From an uncultured Tateyamaria sp. (GTDB lineage Bacteria > Pseudomonadota > Alphaproteobacteria > Rhodobacterales > Rhodobacteraceae), in assembly GCF_947503705.1 (NCBI RefSeq), contig NZ_CANNES010000013.1:49641-113640 (forward strand): DNA of 64,000 nucleotides, read 5' to 3'. The notes beneath the pieces are model-generated. The model saw only the letters and a list, made by a program, of their open reading frames with translations, made no database searches and was not told the origin of the DNA. Position numbers and translations under genes: made by a program. Positions 50,027-59,368 of the stretch are shown here, piece after piece. Numbering within the stretch: position 1 is the first letter of the stretch; every line of letters starts with the position of its first letter.

Positions 50027-52360
50027 CTAAAACAGTTCGATATCGTCGCTGAGGCCTACGGTTGTCGTCACTCCTTCGAGGACAACAAAGCTGCCGCCGC
50101 CAAAGTCAAAAACGATATCGCCCGAGCTTTCGCTGGCAAAAGCGGCAACCACCTGCGCCGTTGTGAGACCACCCCCCCAAAGCGCATCGTCAAGTTGCAG
50201 AGTATCGCCCTCTGCGCCGTTGAAATCGGTGATGATCTTGCCCCCACTGTTTTCCATGATGAACACATCAGCCCCCAGGCCGCCGGTCAAAACGTCATTG
50301 CCGAAATTGCCATTCAGCACGTCATCGTCTGCCCCACCAGACAGGGTGTCGTTGCCAAAGCCGCCCGACAAGGTGTCGTCGCCGGCCTCACCCAAGAGCA
50401 GATCACCTTGCGATCCACCCGCAATATCGTCGTTGCCCTGCCCACCCTCAAGCGTGTCGGCCCCGGCTTGGCCCCACAGCGTGTCACTTCCCGTTCCGCC
50501 TTGCACTAGGTCTGCCCCGGTGCCGCCACCCAACAGATCATCATTGGCATCGCCCATGACAGTGTCCTGGCCTCCACCGCCATAAAGCGTGTCAATACCC
50601 CCGCCACCGTTCACAGTATCGCGGTTGGCACCAGCACCAGAAAAATCGTTGCCATTGCCGCCAGAGATGGCGTCGTTGCCCGATGACCCCCACATGGTGT
50701 CGTTGCCACCCCCCCCGTTGATGGTGTCGTTGCCCGATCCGCCACCCAACAGATCGCTGTTTTTGCCGCCTGTAATGGCGTCGCTGCCCGCGCCGCCAAA
50801 CATTTCGTTAAAACCGCTGGTCGCCGAAAGACTGTCATTCCCGCCGCCACCATAAATCGTGTCGTTGCCCGACCCGCCCATGCTGGTGTCGTTGCCTGCC
50901 CCTGACAGGATCAAATCATCGCCCGCGCCCGTGGTCAGCGTGTTATTGGCCGAATTGCCGGTAACGGTGTCGTTGCCCTCACCGGTTATCAGGTTCTCAA
51001 TAACCGTGCCCAACGCAATCCCGAGGAGGCCGATGCTCTCGCCAATATCCGAGAACGTCCCGCCATTCAGGTCGATCCGGGCATCCACGCCAATCCCCAA
51101 ATAGCTCAGATCCAACAGATCGGTGCCGTCACTGTCATACAGCGTCAAGGCCACCGGATTGCCGCTCGCGTTCCCTATCGCGGTGTCTGCGACCATGGAT
51201 GCAAAAATATCATCCAGATAGTTGCCAAGGTTCGACCCCAAGCCATAAACCGTGTTCCCCGCCGTTGCCGATCCGGCCCCTGCTGCGCCGTAAAAATCCT
51301 GGATCGCGAGGATGTCCACCATCATCGCGGTGGTTACAAAGCCATAGGATGCATCCACCGTCGGGTTCACGTTTTGCGCAAAGGACGACATGACTGACAA
51401 CTGCCAGCTGTCATTGGTAAAGATCGCATCCTCTGGATAGGACCCTGTACCAACGTAGTTGCCCAGATACCCAAGGCCAAGTGCTTGCCCGAACTGCTGC
51501 ACATAGGTCTGGAACGGCAGGCTACCCAGCGACGCGCCAAAGACACTGACCAGAGCGCTGGACACGTTGACCTCCACCCCTCCTGCAAACTGACTGGCAC
51601 CTATCCCCGGAAAACTGGCATAGGCCCCGTTTTGTTCGTCATCGATCGTGATCATCTCGCCCGACGTGACGGTCTGAAATTCGAGGTCCGCAACCATCTC
51701 CCACGTTTCCATCGCCCAGAGGGCAAGCTTTTGTCCCTCGGCTGTGAGCGCGCTGATGTTCACCGTGATCACGTTCGAGGATGAGGTGTCGAAGGTGTAT
51801 TCCGTCCCGCCGGTGTAGCCCGACTGCAATTGGGTCACCATGTCCTGCAAGGTCCCCAATGTCGGCGGCGGCGGTGGCAGGTCATCGCTCACCTGAACCG
51901 TATAGCGTCCGGTACCGCCATCCGCGGAGGTTACTGCGATGTAGTAAGTACCCGTTGTGGTGGGCGTGAAGACCACTAAGCTGTCGCGGCCGATCCCGTC
52001 GTTGTCGCTGGATGTCAGGCTGCCGTTGAAAGTCATCAGGTCTCCCGATGCATCAAGAAGCTCAAGAAATGGGTCAGCTAATGTGCCTAGACCACCACCG
52101 CTGTCCACACCAAAAAGGTCGATAGTATACGATACGCCTGCTGTCAGTTCGACGGCGATCAAGTCAGCGTCCGACGGGCTTGCAATCGTCCCAATAAAGA
52201 AATCGCCCGGCGCAATCACCAGATTGTCAAAGATGGCATTGGCGGTGTCGCCGTCTTCAAGGATGGTCGCATGATCGGGCAAAACCGGGCCAAAGATATC
52301 AGCATCTTCTTCTCGCTGAATCGGATCAAAGGGGGAAGAGGTCGTGTTGGTGGCGCGCAT
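50027..52360 (-). CDS. RTX protein with a degenerate serralysin (M10) domain, probably not a protease
   Basis: The 777-residue protein has a pre-peptidase C-terminal-like domain (about 33-158), a serralysin-like metallopeptidase domain (about 170-370) and RTX calcium-binding repeats (about 464-700, with many GGxGNDT-type nonapeptides). The serralysin zinc motif HExxHxxGxxH is here QQFGQALGLGY (288-298): both His and the Glu are Gln and the third His is Tyr. The Met-turn (SVMSSF, Met324) and the later AIQDFYGA...NTVYGLGSN are intact. The fold is therefore kept but zinc binding and catalysis should be lost. RTX repeats indicate type I secretion; no transporter is adjacent. Confidence 0.85.
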   Translation of the reverse strand: MRATNTTSSPFDPIQREEDADIFGPVLPDHATILEDGDTANAIFDNLVIAPGDFFIGTIASPSDADLIAVELTAGVSYTIDLFGVDSGGGLGTLADPFLELLDASGDLMTFNGSLTSSDNDGIGRDSLVVFTPTTTGTYYIAVTSADGGTGRYTVQVSDDLPPPPPTLGTLQDMVTQLQSGYTGGTEYTFDTSSSNVITVNISALTAEGQKLALWAMETWEMVADLEFQTVTSGEMITIDDEQNGAYASFPGIGASQFAGGVEVNVSSALVSVFGASLGSLPFQTYVQQFGQALGLGYLGNYVGTGSYPEDAIFTNDSWQLSVMSSFAQNVNPTVDASYGFVTTAMMVDILAIQDFYGAAGAGSATAGNTVYGLGSNLGNYLDDIFASMVADTAIGNASGNPVALTLYDSDGTDLLDLSYLGIGVDARIDLNGGTFSDIGESIGLLGIALGTVIENLITGEGNDTVTGNSANNTLTTGAGDDLILSGAGNDTSMGGSGNDTIYGGGGNDSLSATSGFNEMFGGAGSDAITGGKNSDLLGGGSGNDTINGGGGNDTMWGSSGNDAISGGNGNDFSGAGANRDTVNGGGGIDTLYGGGGQDTVMGDANDDLLGGGTGADLVQGGTGSDTLWGQAGADTLEGGQGNDDIAGGSQGDLLLGEAGDDTLSGGFGNDTLSGGADDDVLNGNFGNDVLTGGLGADVFIMENSGGKIITDFNGAEGDTLQLDDALWGGGLTTAQVVAAFASESSGDIVFDFGGGSFVVLEGVTTTVGLSDDIELF

Positions 52361-52724
52361 GGATCAAATTCTCTTTTGGCTTTATGCAGGTATCTTAGGG
52401 GAAACCGAACAAAACCCGTAACAAAAATGTTCCAAGATCGAGGCGGCCCAAGCGGGCCGCAACGGTCGGAATGCTTTCAATGTTTCCGTCATCCATACGG
52501 TGCCGGATCGAGAGAACCCGAGGTGCGTGCCGGGATAGAGCATCAGGCCAAGCCGTTGAAACCCAAAATACAATCCAGGCGGGAATATCTGTGCGTATTG
52601 CATCTAAAGCTGACATTCCCGCGCGTAGGCGTTCGAAACCCAACTCAATCCTAGGTTAAAAGCAGTGTTTTTTAATTTGGGTTTCTGGTGCTAGGCTCCC
52701 GCCTGGGATGAATGGGGAAATGGG
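52361..52724. promoter_or_regulatory. Divergent intergenic region between the RTX gene and the SARP-like regulator
   Basis: These 364 bases separate two divergent genes. No coding frame has a good start or a known family. It should carry both promoters. An AT-rich block around 52655-52685 is the best candidate for the regulator promoter. Confidence 0.4.
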
Positions 52725-54296
52725 TTGAACCCTCCGTACCAAATAAGAGTTTTTGGCGCGTTTCGGTTTGTTGACGCAAATGGGGAAACCCTACTCATTT
52801 CGAGCAAACGCTCGAAATGTCTTATTGTTGCGCTCTTGTTGTCGCCAGATTTGTCGCGCGACCGTATGTGGCTGCAAAACCTGCTTTGGCCAGACCGGCC
52901 CCGCGAAAACGCGTCTCTCAGCCTGCGGCAGGAATTGCGGAACTTGCGAAAGACGCTGAGCGACACGTTCATCATTACCGAAGCCTCTCGATTGCGGTTG
53001 AACCCGGCCTGTATTGCAAATGACCCGTTCGATGAAAGTGATGCTGGTCAGGAGCTGCTGGAAGGTGTTGCGCCGCCGGGCGCTCTTGGCCAATGGGTAA
53101 AGGATGTCAGAGAGAATTGGCGCGCCCCCAACATTTCGGGTGGCACGCCTGGTTTTGTGCCGAAGGTCGCCTTTTCCAGAACCAACGAAAGCAACAGTGA
53201 TCGCCAATCGGGGCTTGTCGTCTCAGATCTGATCGCCAAGGGCCTCAAAGACTTTGGGCGCGTTGAAACCGTAGACGATACATCACAGGCCGATGATGAC
53301 CGGTTCCTCAAGTTCTCGATCTCACAACTGCATAGTACATCCGGCACATCCCTGCGGCTTGCACTGATTGAACAGCCCCAGGACCGGCTGCGCTGGTCGG
53401 CGAACTGGCATCAACTGCTCTCAGATCTCGGGGCCTCGGGTGACACAGGAGAAGAGACGCGCACAAAATTCTTTCAATTGGCCTACCGCGCCCAAGAAGC
53501 CGCCGAGGACGCACTAGTCGATCTTGTTGGTGCAAACCACAAGGTCTCTGCCCTTGTGCTTGCTTTTCAGGCGCTGCGCGACGTGTTTTCGATGGACCCG
53601 GTGCGGGTAGCGGAGGCCGAGCAGATGCTCGACCTTGCTTATGAAATGGAACCGGGGGCAGCCCTCCTGGCCCTCAAGGGGTTGCTGCGCACAAACCAGA
53701 TATACGAGCGCACAACGACGGATTTGGACGCGGCCAAGGCAGAGGCGCTTGACTGCGTGCGCCGTGCGCTCGCACTTGAGCCGGAAAACGGCCTTGTGCG
53801 GGCGCTGTGCTCAAACACTGTTGTGGCCTTGGCGGGGGACACGCGCACAGGTGGCGCGTACGCACGCGAGGCGATTGATCTGAACCCGTCAAACCCATTG
53901 GCCTGGTCCACCTTGGCAAATGCGAATATTGCCGAGGGGCGTCTGCAAGAGGCCGCTGATGCAGCCGCGCGCGCGTTGGAAATTTCGCGTTTTTCAAAAA
54001 ACCGACATTGGTGGGAAATGAATTCCTGCGTTGCCGCCGTCGCCCGTGGTGACTTTGCCGTCGCATTGGAGCATGCGCGGATCGCCCATTTCCTAGCCCC
54101 TGCGTTCAAGCCACCGCTGCGGTTCATGGTTTTGCTGTCTTATCAAGCCAACGACCATCGAGCATTCGAAGAGGCCAAGCACAAGCTGATGCAGCTTGAG
54201 CCCGATTTCGACGAACGACATTTTTCGGACCCGGAATACCCAACCAATTCTCTTCGCGCCGCTGGCCTGACAAAGATGAAGAAACTTTGGATTTAA
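52725..54296 (+). CDS. SARP/CadC-like transcriptional regulator with TPR-type repeats
   Basis: The 523-residue protein starts with an OmpR-type winged helix (about 1-100: IRVFGAFRFVDANGETLLIS, RSKCLIVALLL, NASLSLRQELRNLRKTL), as in SARP/BTAD regulators. The C-terminal half (about 290-500) has helical TPR-like repeats such as ALALEPENGLVRALC and ANIAEGRLQEAADAAARALE. Translation starts at TTG 52725 with GGGGAAA upstream. It is the first plus-strand gene before the PAP2/S8/lipoprotein set and may control it; position is the only evidence. Confidence 0.78.
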   Translation: MNPPYQIRVFGAFRFVDANGETLLISSKRSKCLIVALLLSPDLSRDRMWLQNLLWPDRPRENASLSLRQELRNLRKTLSDTFIITEASRLRLNPACIANDPFDESDAGQELLEGVAPPGALGQWVKDVRENWRAPNISGGTPGFVPKVAFSRTNESNSDRQSGLVVSDLIAKGLKDFGRVETVDDTSQADDDRFLKFSISQLHSTSGTSLRLALIEQPQDRLRWSANWHQLLSDLGASGDTGEETRTKFFQLAYRAQEAAEDALVDLVGANHKVSALVLAFQALRDVFSMDPVRVAEAEQMLDLAYEMEPGAALLALKGLLRTNQIYERTTTDLDAAKAEALDCVRRALALEPENGLVRALCSNTVVALAGDTRTGGAYAREAIDLNPSNPLAWSTLANANIAEGRLQEAADAAARALEISRFSKNRHWWEMNSCVAAVARGDFAVALEHARIAHFLAPAFKPPLRFMVLLSYQANDHRAFEEAKHKLMQLEPDFDERHFSDPEYPTNSLRAAGLTKMKKLWI

Positions 54297-54364
54297 CTAA
54301 TTTCTAACGCCGCACGGGCGCAGGACTCTGACACACGCAGTTCAGCAACAATAGGGAGTAACAC

Positions 54365-55573
54365 ATGTCGTTAGCAGCTTATGTGGGCCATGGCGGCCAT
54401 GGTGGTCACGGTGGTTTTTCAGGGCCGGCAAGTCCTCTGTCGGGTACAAACCCCGCTCAGATTGGTGAATTCGGCTATAACTTTGCCAGCGCGCCACACA
54501 GTCCAATGCTGTCGAATGCGTTGCGCGTCGCGCGTGGTGCCATCATCCGCGACGGGCGCACCGAGGTCGACGGTGACAAGTTCCCCACCGCCGAGCCCAA
54601 CAGCTCAAGCCTGGAACACCTCGACATGTATCCCCGCTCGGCTGTTGTGGATTGGGAGCTGTTGTCGGGTCTGGACCTGGCAACACATCTCAATGCGGAT
54701 CCCGACCAAGAAGGGGATCGCGTCATTCTCAGCCACCGCACAACTGATGGGACGACAATGCCGTTCCTTGAGTTGATAGCGCCTGGCCGCGACGTATTCG
54801 CAAAGCAACTGGTGCATGTGGGCGACGCCGCGGGCGAGCGTGAAGAACGCTTTGACGAAATCAACATACAACTGGCCGACCTGTTGAGCTTCTACACCGG
54901 ATTGACCTTTATCCACCCCGCCCGCCAACCCCATGTGATGGAATTTGTCCGCTCGGCGCTGCGCTTTTGCGTTCTGGTGGAGTTTCGCATCAAACACGCC
55001 TTCACCCGCCCGCGCCCGGTCGCCTTTTCCTCATCCGTCATGCCGATCATTCAGACGCCGTCGCACAGCACATTGCCCAGCGGACACGCGACCGAGGCGT
55101 TCTTTCTCGCAACCTTGTTCAAGCATTTCTACAGCACCTCTGGTGCGGGAGACGCAGACAAGCATGCAGGGTTTTGTAACGAAATGGCGGTGCGCATCGC
55201 GCACAACAGAACCGTTGCTGGCGTCCATTTCCCTGTGGACAGCGCTGCTGGTGCGGTCTTGGGTACGGCGCTGGCCAATTACGTGCTTGCACGGTTTTCT
55301 GCCAACGGAACTGACGAAAGCCAGCTCAAGAACCAAAAGTGCGACACCCGCAAATACGGTGGAGCGCGGTTTGATTATGCCGATTATGTGGAACTCGCGG
55401 CCCAGCGACAGCCCTTGGACAGTTGCGGCCCGATCCTGTCAGACGTTCAACCGGCAGAAGGCGTCACTGGTATTGCCGAGCATCCGCTTGCGCTCAATCC
55501 GCAATTGAATTGGCTTTGGGGAAAATGCGTGACCGAGCTGCAGCACAGCCAATATACAGAAGACGATGGCTGA
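54365..55573 (+). CDS. PAP2 / vanadium haloperoxidase-like protein
   Basis: The 402-residue protein has all three motifs of the PAP2/haloperoxidase superfamily: K210-HAFTRP-R217-P, PSGH (Ser239, His241) and NR-x5-H-x3-D (Arg282, His288, Asp292). The size and long N-terminal part resemble soluble vanadium haloperoxidases more than membrane lipid phosphatases, but phosphatase activity cannot be excluded. The N-terminus has a GHGGHGGHGG run and no signal peptide. It overlaps the S8 protease gene by eight bases. Confidence 0.85.
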   Translation: MSLAAYVGHGGHGGHGGFSGPASPLSGTNPAQIGEFGYNFASAPHSPMLSNALRVARGAIIRDGRTEVDGDKFPTAEPNSSSLEHLDMYPRSAVVDWELLSGLDLATHLNADPDQEGDRVILSHRTTDGTTMPFLELIAPGRDVFAKQLVHVGDAAGEREERFDEINIQLADLLSFYTGLTFIHPARQPHVMEFVRSALRFCVLVEFRIKHAFTRPRPVAFSSSVMPIIQTPSHSTLPSGHATEAFFLATLFKHFYSTSGAGDADKHAGFCNEMAVRIAHNRTVAGVHFPVDSAAGAVLGTALANYVLARFSANGTDESQLKNQKCDTRKYGGARFDYADYVELAAQRQPLDSCGPILSDVQPAEGVTGIAEHPLALNPQLNWLWGKCVTELQHSQYTEDDG

Positions 55574-57665
55574 AATGGCGTGGAGAGAAAATGCGCCCCC
55601 GCCCGTTGACACCCTGGCTCTGTCCGATTTCCCGCAAGCGCATTGGTGGTGGCTGCTGGATACGCAAAGCCCGGGCCGTTCTGTCGCGGGCGATGCCACA
55701 GGCCTGCTGCTGTCCGCTGCCAGCTTGTCCGACTTTAAGGAGTTTGACGCCTTTGACGAAGTAACGACCTTGTTTCAGGGTTTTGGCCCTGATGCAGCGC
55801 AGGTGGCTTTGACTGGCGGTGCAAACCGCGCCTTTCTGAGTACCCTTTCTGCGCCAGCAGCTGAGGATGGCCCGAGCTCGGGAGTGGCTGAGATAGACCA
55901 GTTGCTGGAGGTGTTGACGGGCAACGAAGACCTTATAGTTCCCATTTTGCCAGGCCCTGCCCAATGCGACCCGACAACCGGGCACGACACCGTTGAACTC
56001 GCAGAGGAAGAAGACGTCAGTGTCATTGTCGGCATCATCGACGATGGTATTGCCATCGCGAACAGTGTTTTTCGCGTTGAAGAGGGCGGCGCGCACAAGA
56101 CGCGCGTCGTGTCCTTGTGGCAGCAAGACGCCAAATGCGCCAAGACCAGCGCCAATCAGCCCTTTGGCCGGATTTTGCGCAAGGACAAGATCAACCAAGC
56201 GCTCGAAGACGCAACAGTTGCGGGGCGGATTGACGAGGTAAAGTTTTACCGTGATCAGGATCTTGGCATGGGCGGTCGTGCCCCCGGATCGTTCCGAAAC
56301 AATGCCACACACGGCGTTCACGTCGCCGGGCTGGCCGCCGGTACAGTCGCCCAAAGCCCCGGCACGGTAGATTGCATTACCGAAAGTCCTGAGAAATTCC
56401 CCATCGTAGCAGTAAATTTGCCGACCTCCATCGTCAGCGACACCTCGGGCAGTTTCATGGCCACCGCCGTGATCCTGGGATTGCAGCATATCCTCGAAAC
56501 GGCAGACGCCATCAGTGGTGACAGGCCAGTTCCGGTTGTGATCAACCTAAGCTTTGCCTTGCTCGGCAGCGGGATGGGTGGGGCCAACCTGATTGCACAA
56601 TATATCGACCAAGCGGTCGAGGCATGGCAATTGCGCGGCAAGACCCTGATCGTCGTTTTGCCTGCCGGCAACAACTTTCAGGACGACCTTGTTGGCACGC
56701 TGACCGTGCCGCCCAACTCGACCGGCACCGCTGAGTTCGAAATTGATTACACAAACGAGACGTCCACATTTGTCGAGTTTGTCGTCGAAAACACCAAATC
56801 GCTCTCTGCGGCTTCGGACGTGCGTCTCGAACTTCGCTCCAGCGAGCAGGGCGTCGTGCGCGCGGCTCCGGCAGGACGTGCGCGTTTGCGCAGTTCCTTT
56901 TACCTGGAAGATGACAAGTCCCAGATTACGGCAGGTGTTTATTACGGCTTCCATCTGGATGGGCCGATGCACGGCACCAGCATGGGCGCAGCCACCGGGC
57001 GCGAGATCATTACCCTCGCCTTGCCACCCAACAGGCCATCAGACGGCGGCAGGCCCCTCGGTGTTCATGGCAAATGGACTGCAACACTTCACAATTTTGG
57101 GGCGACACAAGCCAACATTACTGTCCGTATTCTGCGCAACGACGATCCTGTGGGCGACAATGCCCGTCAGACTGCGCGATTGCTGGACAGAAAGGACGGT
57201 GATCACCCCACCTGCCGGATCACCCAAGACTACACGCTGAACGCCATCGCCAAAAGCGCTGCGGCCGTTGTGGTTGGTGCCTCTTACGTCGACGACGACG
57301 AAATGGCGCCTTATTCCTCCTCCGGTCCGATTGTGCCCCTGGGGGGGGCTGTCGCCATTGCTGGTGTCGACCTTCACGCGCCGGCCGACCGCAACGCCGG
57401 AACTCCTGGGCTGCTTGGGCCAGGTGCCATTTCGGCGTCTCAAAACGGCAGGGACAAGGCCATGTCCGGCACCAGTGTGGCGGCGCCCCTAGTCAGCCGG
57501 TGGTTGGTCAATCACTTGAGCGCCAATAACACGGCGACGCATGCCGAAGCAGTTCAGTGCCTGATGCAAGCCGCAACGCGTGCACCGCTGCCAAACCAAG
57601 GGGATGGAACGCGGACCGGCATTGGCGGCTTGCCCAAGCGATTGGCGGGGACACGATCAAGATAA
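55566..57665 (+). CDS. S8 (subtilisin-like) serine protease
   Basis: The 699-residue protein has the subtilase triad: Asp159 in VGIIDDGIA, His249 in THGVHVAG and Ser637 in SGTSVAAP. Residues 1-145 are a long N-terminal extension without a signal peptide; a beta-rich insertion lies between the His and Ser regions (about 370-550). Cytoplasmic or unusual export is therefore likely. It is translationally linked to the PAP2-like gene, suggesting a shared role. Similar leaderless S8 proteins are often found in conflict-type operons. Confidence 0.88.
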   Translation: MAEMAWRENAPPPVDTLALSDFPQAHWWWLLDTQSPGRSVAGDATGLLLSAASLSDFKEFDAFDEVTTLFQGFGPDAAQVALTGGANRAFLSTLSAPAAEDGPSSGVAEIDQLLEVLTGNEDLIVPILPGPAQCDPTTGHDTVELAEEEDVSVIVGIIDDGIAIANSVFRVEEGGAHKTRVVSLWQQDAKCAKTSANQPFGRILRKDKINQALEDATVAGRIDEVKFYRDQDLGMGGRAPGSFRNNATHGVHVAGLAAGTVAQSPGTVDCITESPEKFPIVAVNLPTSIVSDTSGSFMATAVILGLQHILETADAISGDRPVPVVINLSFALLGSGMGGANLIAQYIDQAVEAWQLRGKTLIVVLPAGNNFQDDLVGTLTVPPNSTGTAEFEIDYTNETSTFVEFVVENTKSLSAASDVRLELRSSEQGVVRAAPAGRARLRSSFYLEDDKSQITAGVYYGFHLDGPMHGTSMGAATGREIITLALPPNRPSDGGRPLGVHGKWTATLHNFGATQANITVRILRNDDPVGDNARQTARLLDRKDGDHPTCRITQDYTLNAIAKSAAAVVVGASYVDDDEMAPYSSSGPIVPLGGAVAIAGVDLHAPADRNAGTPGLLGPGAISASQNGRDKAMSGTSVAAPLVSRWLVNHLSANNTATHAEAVQCLMQAATRAPLPNQGDGTRTGIGGLPKRLAGTRSR

Positions 57666-57673
57666 CAGGTTTT

Positions 57674-57699
57674 GGGTGTGGGCGTTTGCGCCCGGACCC
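57674..57699 (+). terminator. Hairpin after the S8 protease gene
   Basis: A strong stem GGGCG-TTTG-CGCCC (57680-57693), extended by GGGT/ACCC outside a two-base bulge on each side, starts nine bases after the S8 stop. It lacks a T-run, so it may attenuate or protect the 3' end without fully ending transcription. The 255 bases up to the lipoprotein genes hold no other gene I can see. Confidence 0.45.
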
Positions 57700-57920
57700 A
57701 CCAAGCGTTGTAATTTCCCGATAAAAACGGCACCTGCCGCAAACAGGCGCGCCCTGCACTTGGGTGCCGGCCGCAGAGGAATTGAACGCGCCGACAGCGC
57801 AGAACACCAGCACGCCCCTATTATCTCTCCAGCACTCTCCAACTTTTTAACTGGAATTTAACGCCAGCCCATAACCCGTCCACCGTATCGAGGACGGGTG
57901 ACTTGAGGTGATGGACCAAG

Positions 57921-58382
57921 ATGAAAACGGGGGCTTTCATGAAAATTTCTGCGTCTGCGCTGCTTTTGTCTGGCTGCTCCGTCAACGGATTTGGAACCGT
58001 AGATTACGACGTATACGAAAGCGACGGCGCGATAATCGAACGGTTGGAAGCCGCAGGCTTCCATCTTGATACCCAGCGGGACACATTCAGCCTGTCCTTT
58101 GGTTGGTATGCAAGTACCCGGATCTTTGAAAAGGACTGCCTGGGTCAGGCGCCATCCTTGCGCGATCTGCCTCCCGAACTCAATTTTCGCACGCTGCATG
58201 GGGTTGGTATGTTCGCCAACGCGACCGAGCTGGAATTCGCACTTGGAATTTCGGAGCGGTTTCGTCTGCGTCCAATTGACGGCCAGACCTCTGGCTTTCG
58301 GAAGATCGCATTTGCGCCAGAAAATCCCAACCAAACCAAATTTGAAACCAACGAAGAACATAACTGTGGAAGGCGTTTTTGA
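57921..58382 (+). CDS. Small lipoprotein of unknown function (first of three)
   Basis: The 153-residue product begins with a lipoprotein signal ending LLLSGC (Cys19). The mature part has no family I know and two further Cys residues (KDCLGQ, HNCGRR). I chose ATG 57921 over ATG 57939 because it gives a normal signal length and has GAGGTGATGG upstream. Its stop overlaps the next start as TGATG. Confidence 0.7.
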   Translation: MKTGAFMKISASALLLSGCSVNGFGTVDYDVYESDGAIIERLEAAGFHLDTQRDTFSLSFGWYASTRIFEKDCLGQAPSLRDLPPELNFRTLHGVGMFANATELEFALGISERFRLRPIDGQTSGFRKIAFAPENPNQTKFETNEEHNCGRRF

Positions 58383-58750
58383 TGAGGAAAAGCAAATGGA
58401 TCGTCGTTGCAGGGCTTGTAGGCGCCTGCGCGCCACAAAACCTGTATGTGGCACATGACACCGTTGTTGGCGTGAATGCCAAAGTGAGTGCAGATCGCCA
58501 ACAGGGACAATTGGTCGTTGGCTATGATCGGGATTTCGTCACCATCGTTCCGACCAGCGTCGAGGCCGCGAACGGTGATCGTGACGCCATGGCGTTGATC
58601 AGCTGCACCGACCTCGAAGTGCAGAGCATTTATCTCTCCAAATACACTGACATCACAATCAGCGGCGCAGCCGCCACGGCATTTGGGGAACAACTGAATT
58701 CCGGCAGCGATGTCTTTGACTGCAACGCAATTGGCCAAGCGGGGGAATGA
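58382..58750 (+). CDS. Small lipoprotein of unknown function (second of three)
   Basis: The 122-residue product starts MRKSKWIVVAGLVGAC, a lipoprotein signal with Cys16. The mature part contains a pair of Cys (ISCTDLE, DVFDCNA) and a YLSKYTDITISGAAATAFGE segment; no family recognised. It overlaps the previous gene by one base and lies four bases before the next. Confidence 0.72.
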   Translation: MRKSKWIVVAGLVGACAPQNLYVAHDTVVGVNAKVSADRQQGQLVVGYDRDFVTIVPTSVEAANGDRDAMALISCTDLEVQSIYLSKYTDITISGAAATAFGEQLNSGSDVFDCNAIGQAGE

Positions 58751-58754
58751 ACTG

Positions 58755-59357
58755 ATGAAACGCACAATAATTGCAGGTCTCACCTTTGCCGTATTGGCTT
58801 TGTCCGCGTGTGATCGTGGCCTCGTTTATGGGGAACGCACCGGATTCAATCTTGCGGTCCGCGCAGATCCCGCAAATTCCGCCCCCCTCGAAGTCAACGC
58901 TGGCTTGCAACGGCGTGTGGTGGGTTCGATCCCCCCCACCAGCCGCGACGCCGACGGTCGGCCTACAGGAGACGCCGTCAACATGGTGTCGCGCTTTGGC
59001 CTGGAACGAACGCCGGGCGGCACGGGCGAGTTCGGCGCAACGGTTCGCATCAGCACCTCATTTGCCTCAGGAGGTGCCGCGCGCGCCATTGCGGGCAAAC
59101 CAGAGGTCGTGCGCGCGGTCACCAACGCCCCCGTGATTACTCTTTCAACCGATGTCGATAAACGCGCGCTGGACACCAAACTCTTTACGTTCACGGGCCA
59201 GTCGCTGGAAAACACGCAACGGTATTTGAACCTTGCCGAAGAAGGCGGGCTGACGCCCCGAGCGGGCGAGACACCCGTGGCACGCGCGCTGGATATGATC
59301 AGCAACCCGGCCAATGCGACCGTGAACGCAAAAATTGCTGAACTCCTCAACCTATAA
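58755..59357 (+). CDS. Lipoprotein of unknown function (third of three)
   Basis: The 200-residue product has a clear lipoprotein signal MKRTIIAGLTFAVLALSAC. The mature protein has no recognised domain; it contains repeated Ser/Thr/Gly-rich strands and a C-terminal helix. It is in the same transcription unit as the two smaller lipoproteins and the peptidoglycan hydrolase that follows 11 bases later. Confidence 0.78.
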   Translation: MKRTIIAGLTFAVLALSACDRGLVYGERTGFNLAVRADPANSAPLEVNAGLQRRVVGSIPPTSRDADGRPTGDAVNMVSRFGLERTPGGTGEFGATVRISTSFASGGAARAIAGKPEVVRAVTNAPVITLSTDVDKRALDTKLFTFTGQSLENTQRYLNLAEEGGLTPRAGETPVARALDMISNPANATVNAKIAELLNL

Positions 59358-59368
59358 GGATTTTTGTC

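Noticed and set aside
50300..50900. Regular short repeats resembling a CRISPR array
   Set aside because: The repeats are in-frame RTX nonapeptide codons (GGxGNDT) of variable sequence, without constant repeats and unique spacers.
50027..52360. Annotation as an active serralysin metalloprotease
   Set aside because: All residues of the HExxHxxGxxH motif needed for zinc and catalysis are replaced.
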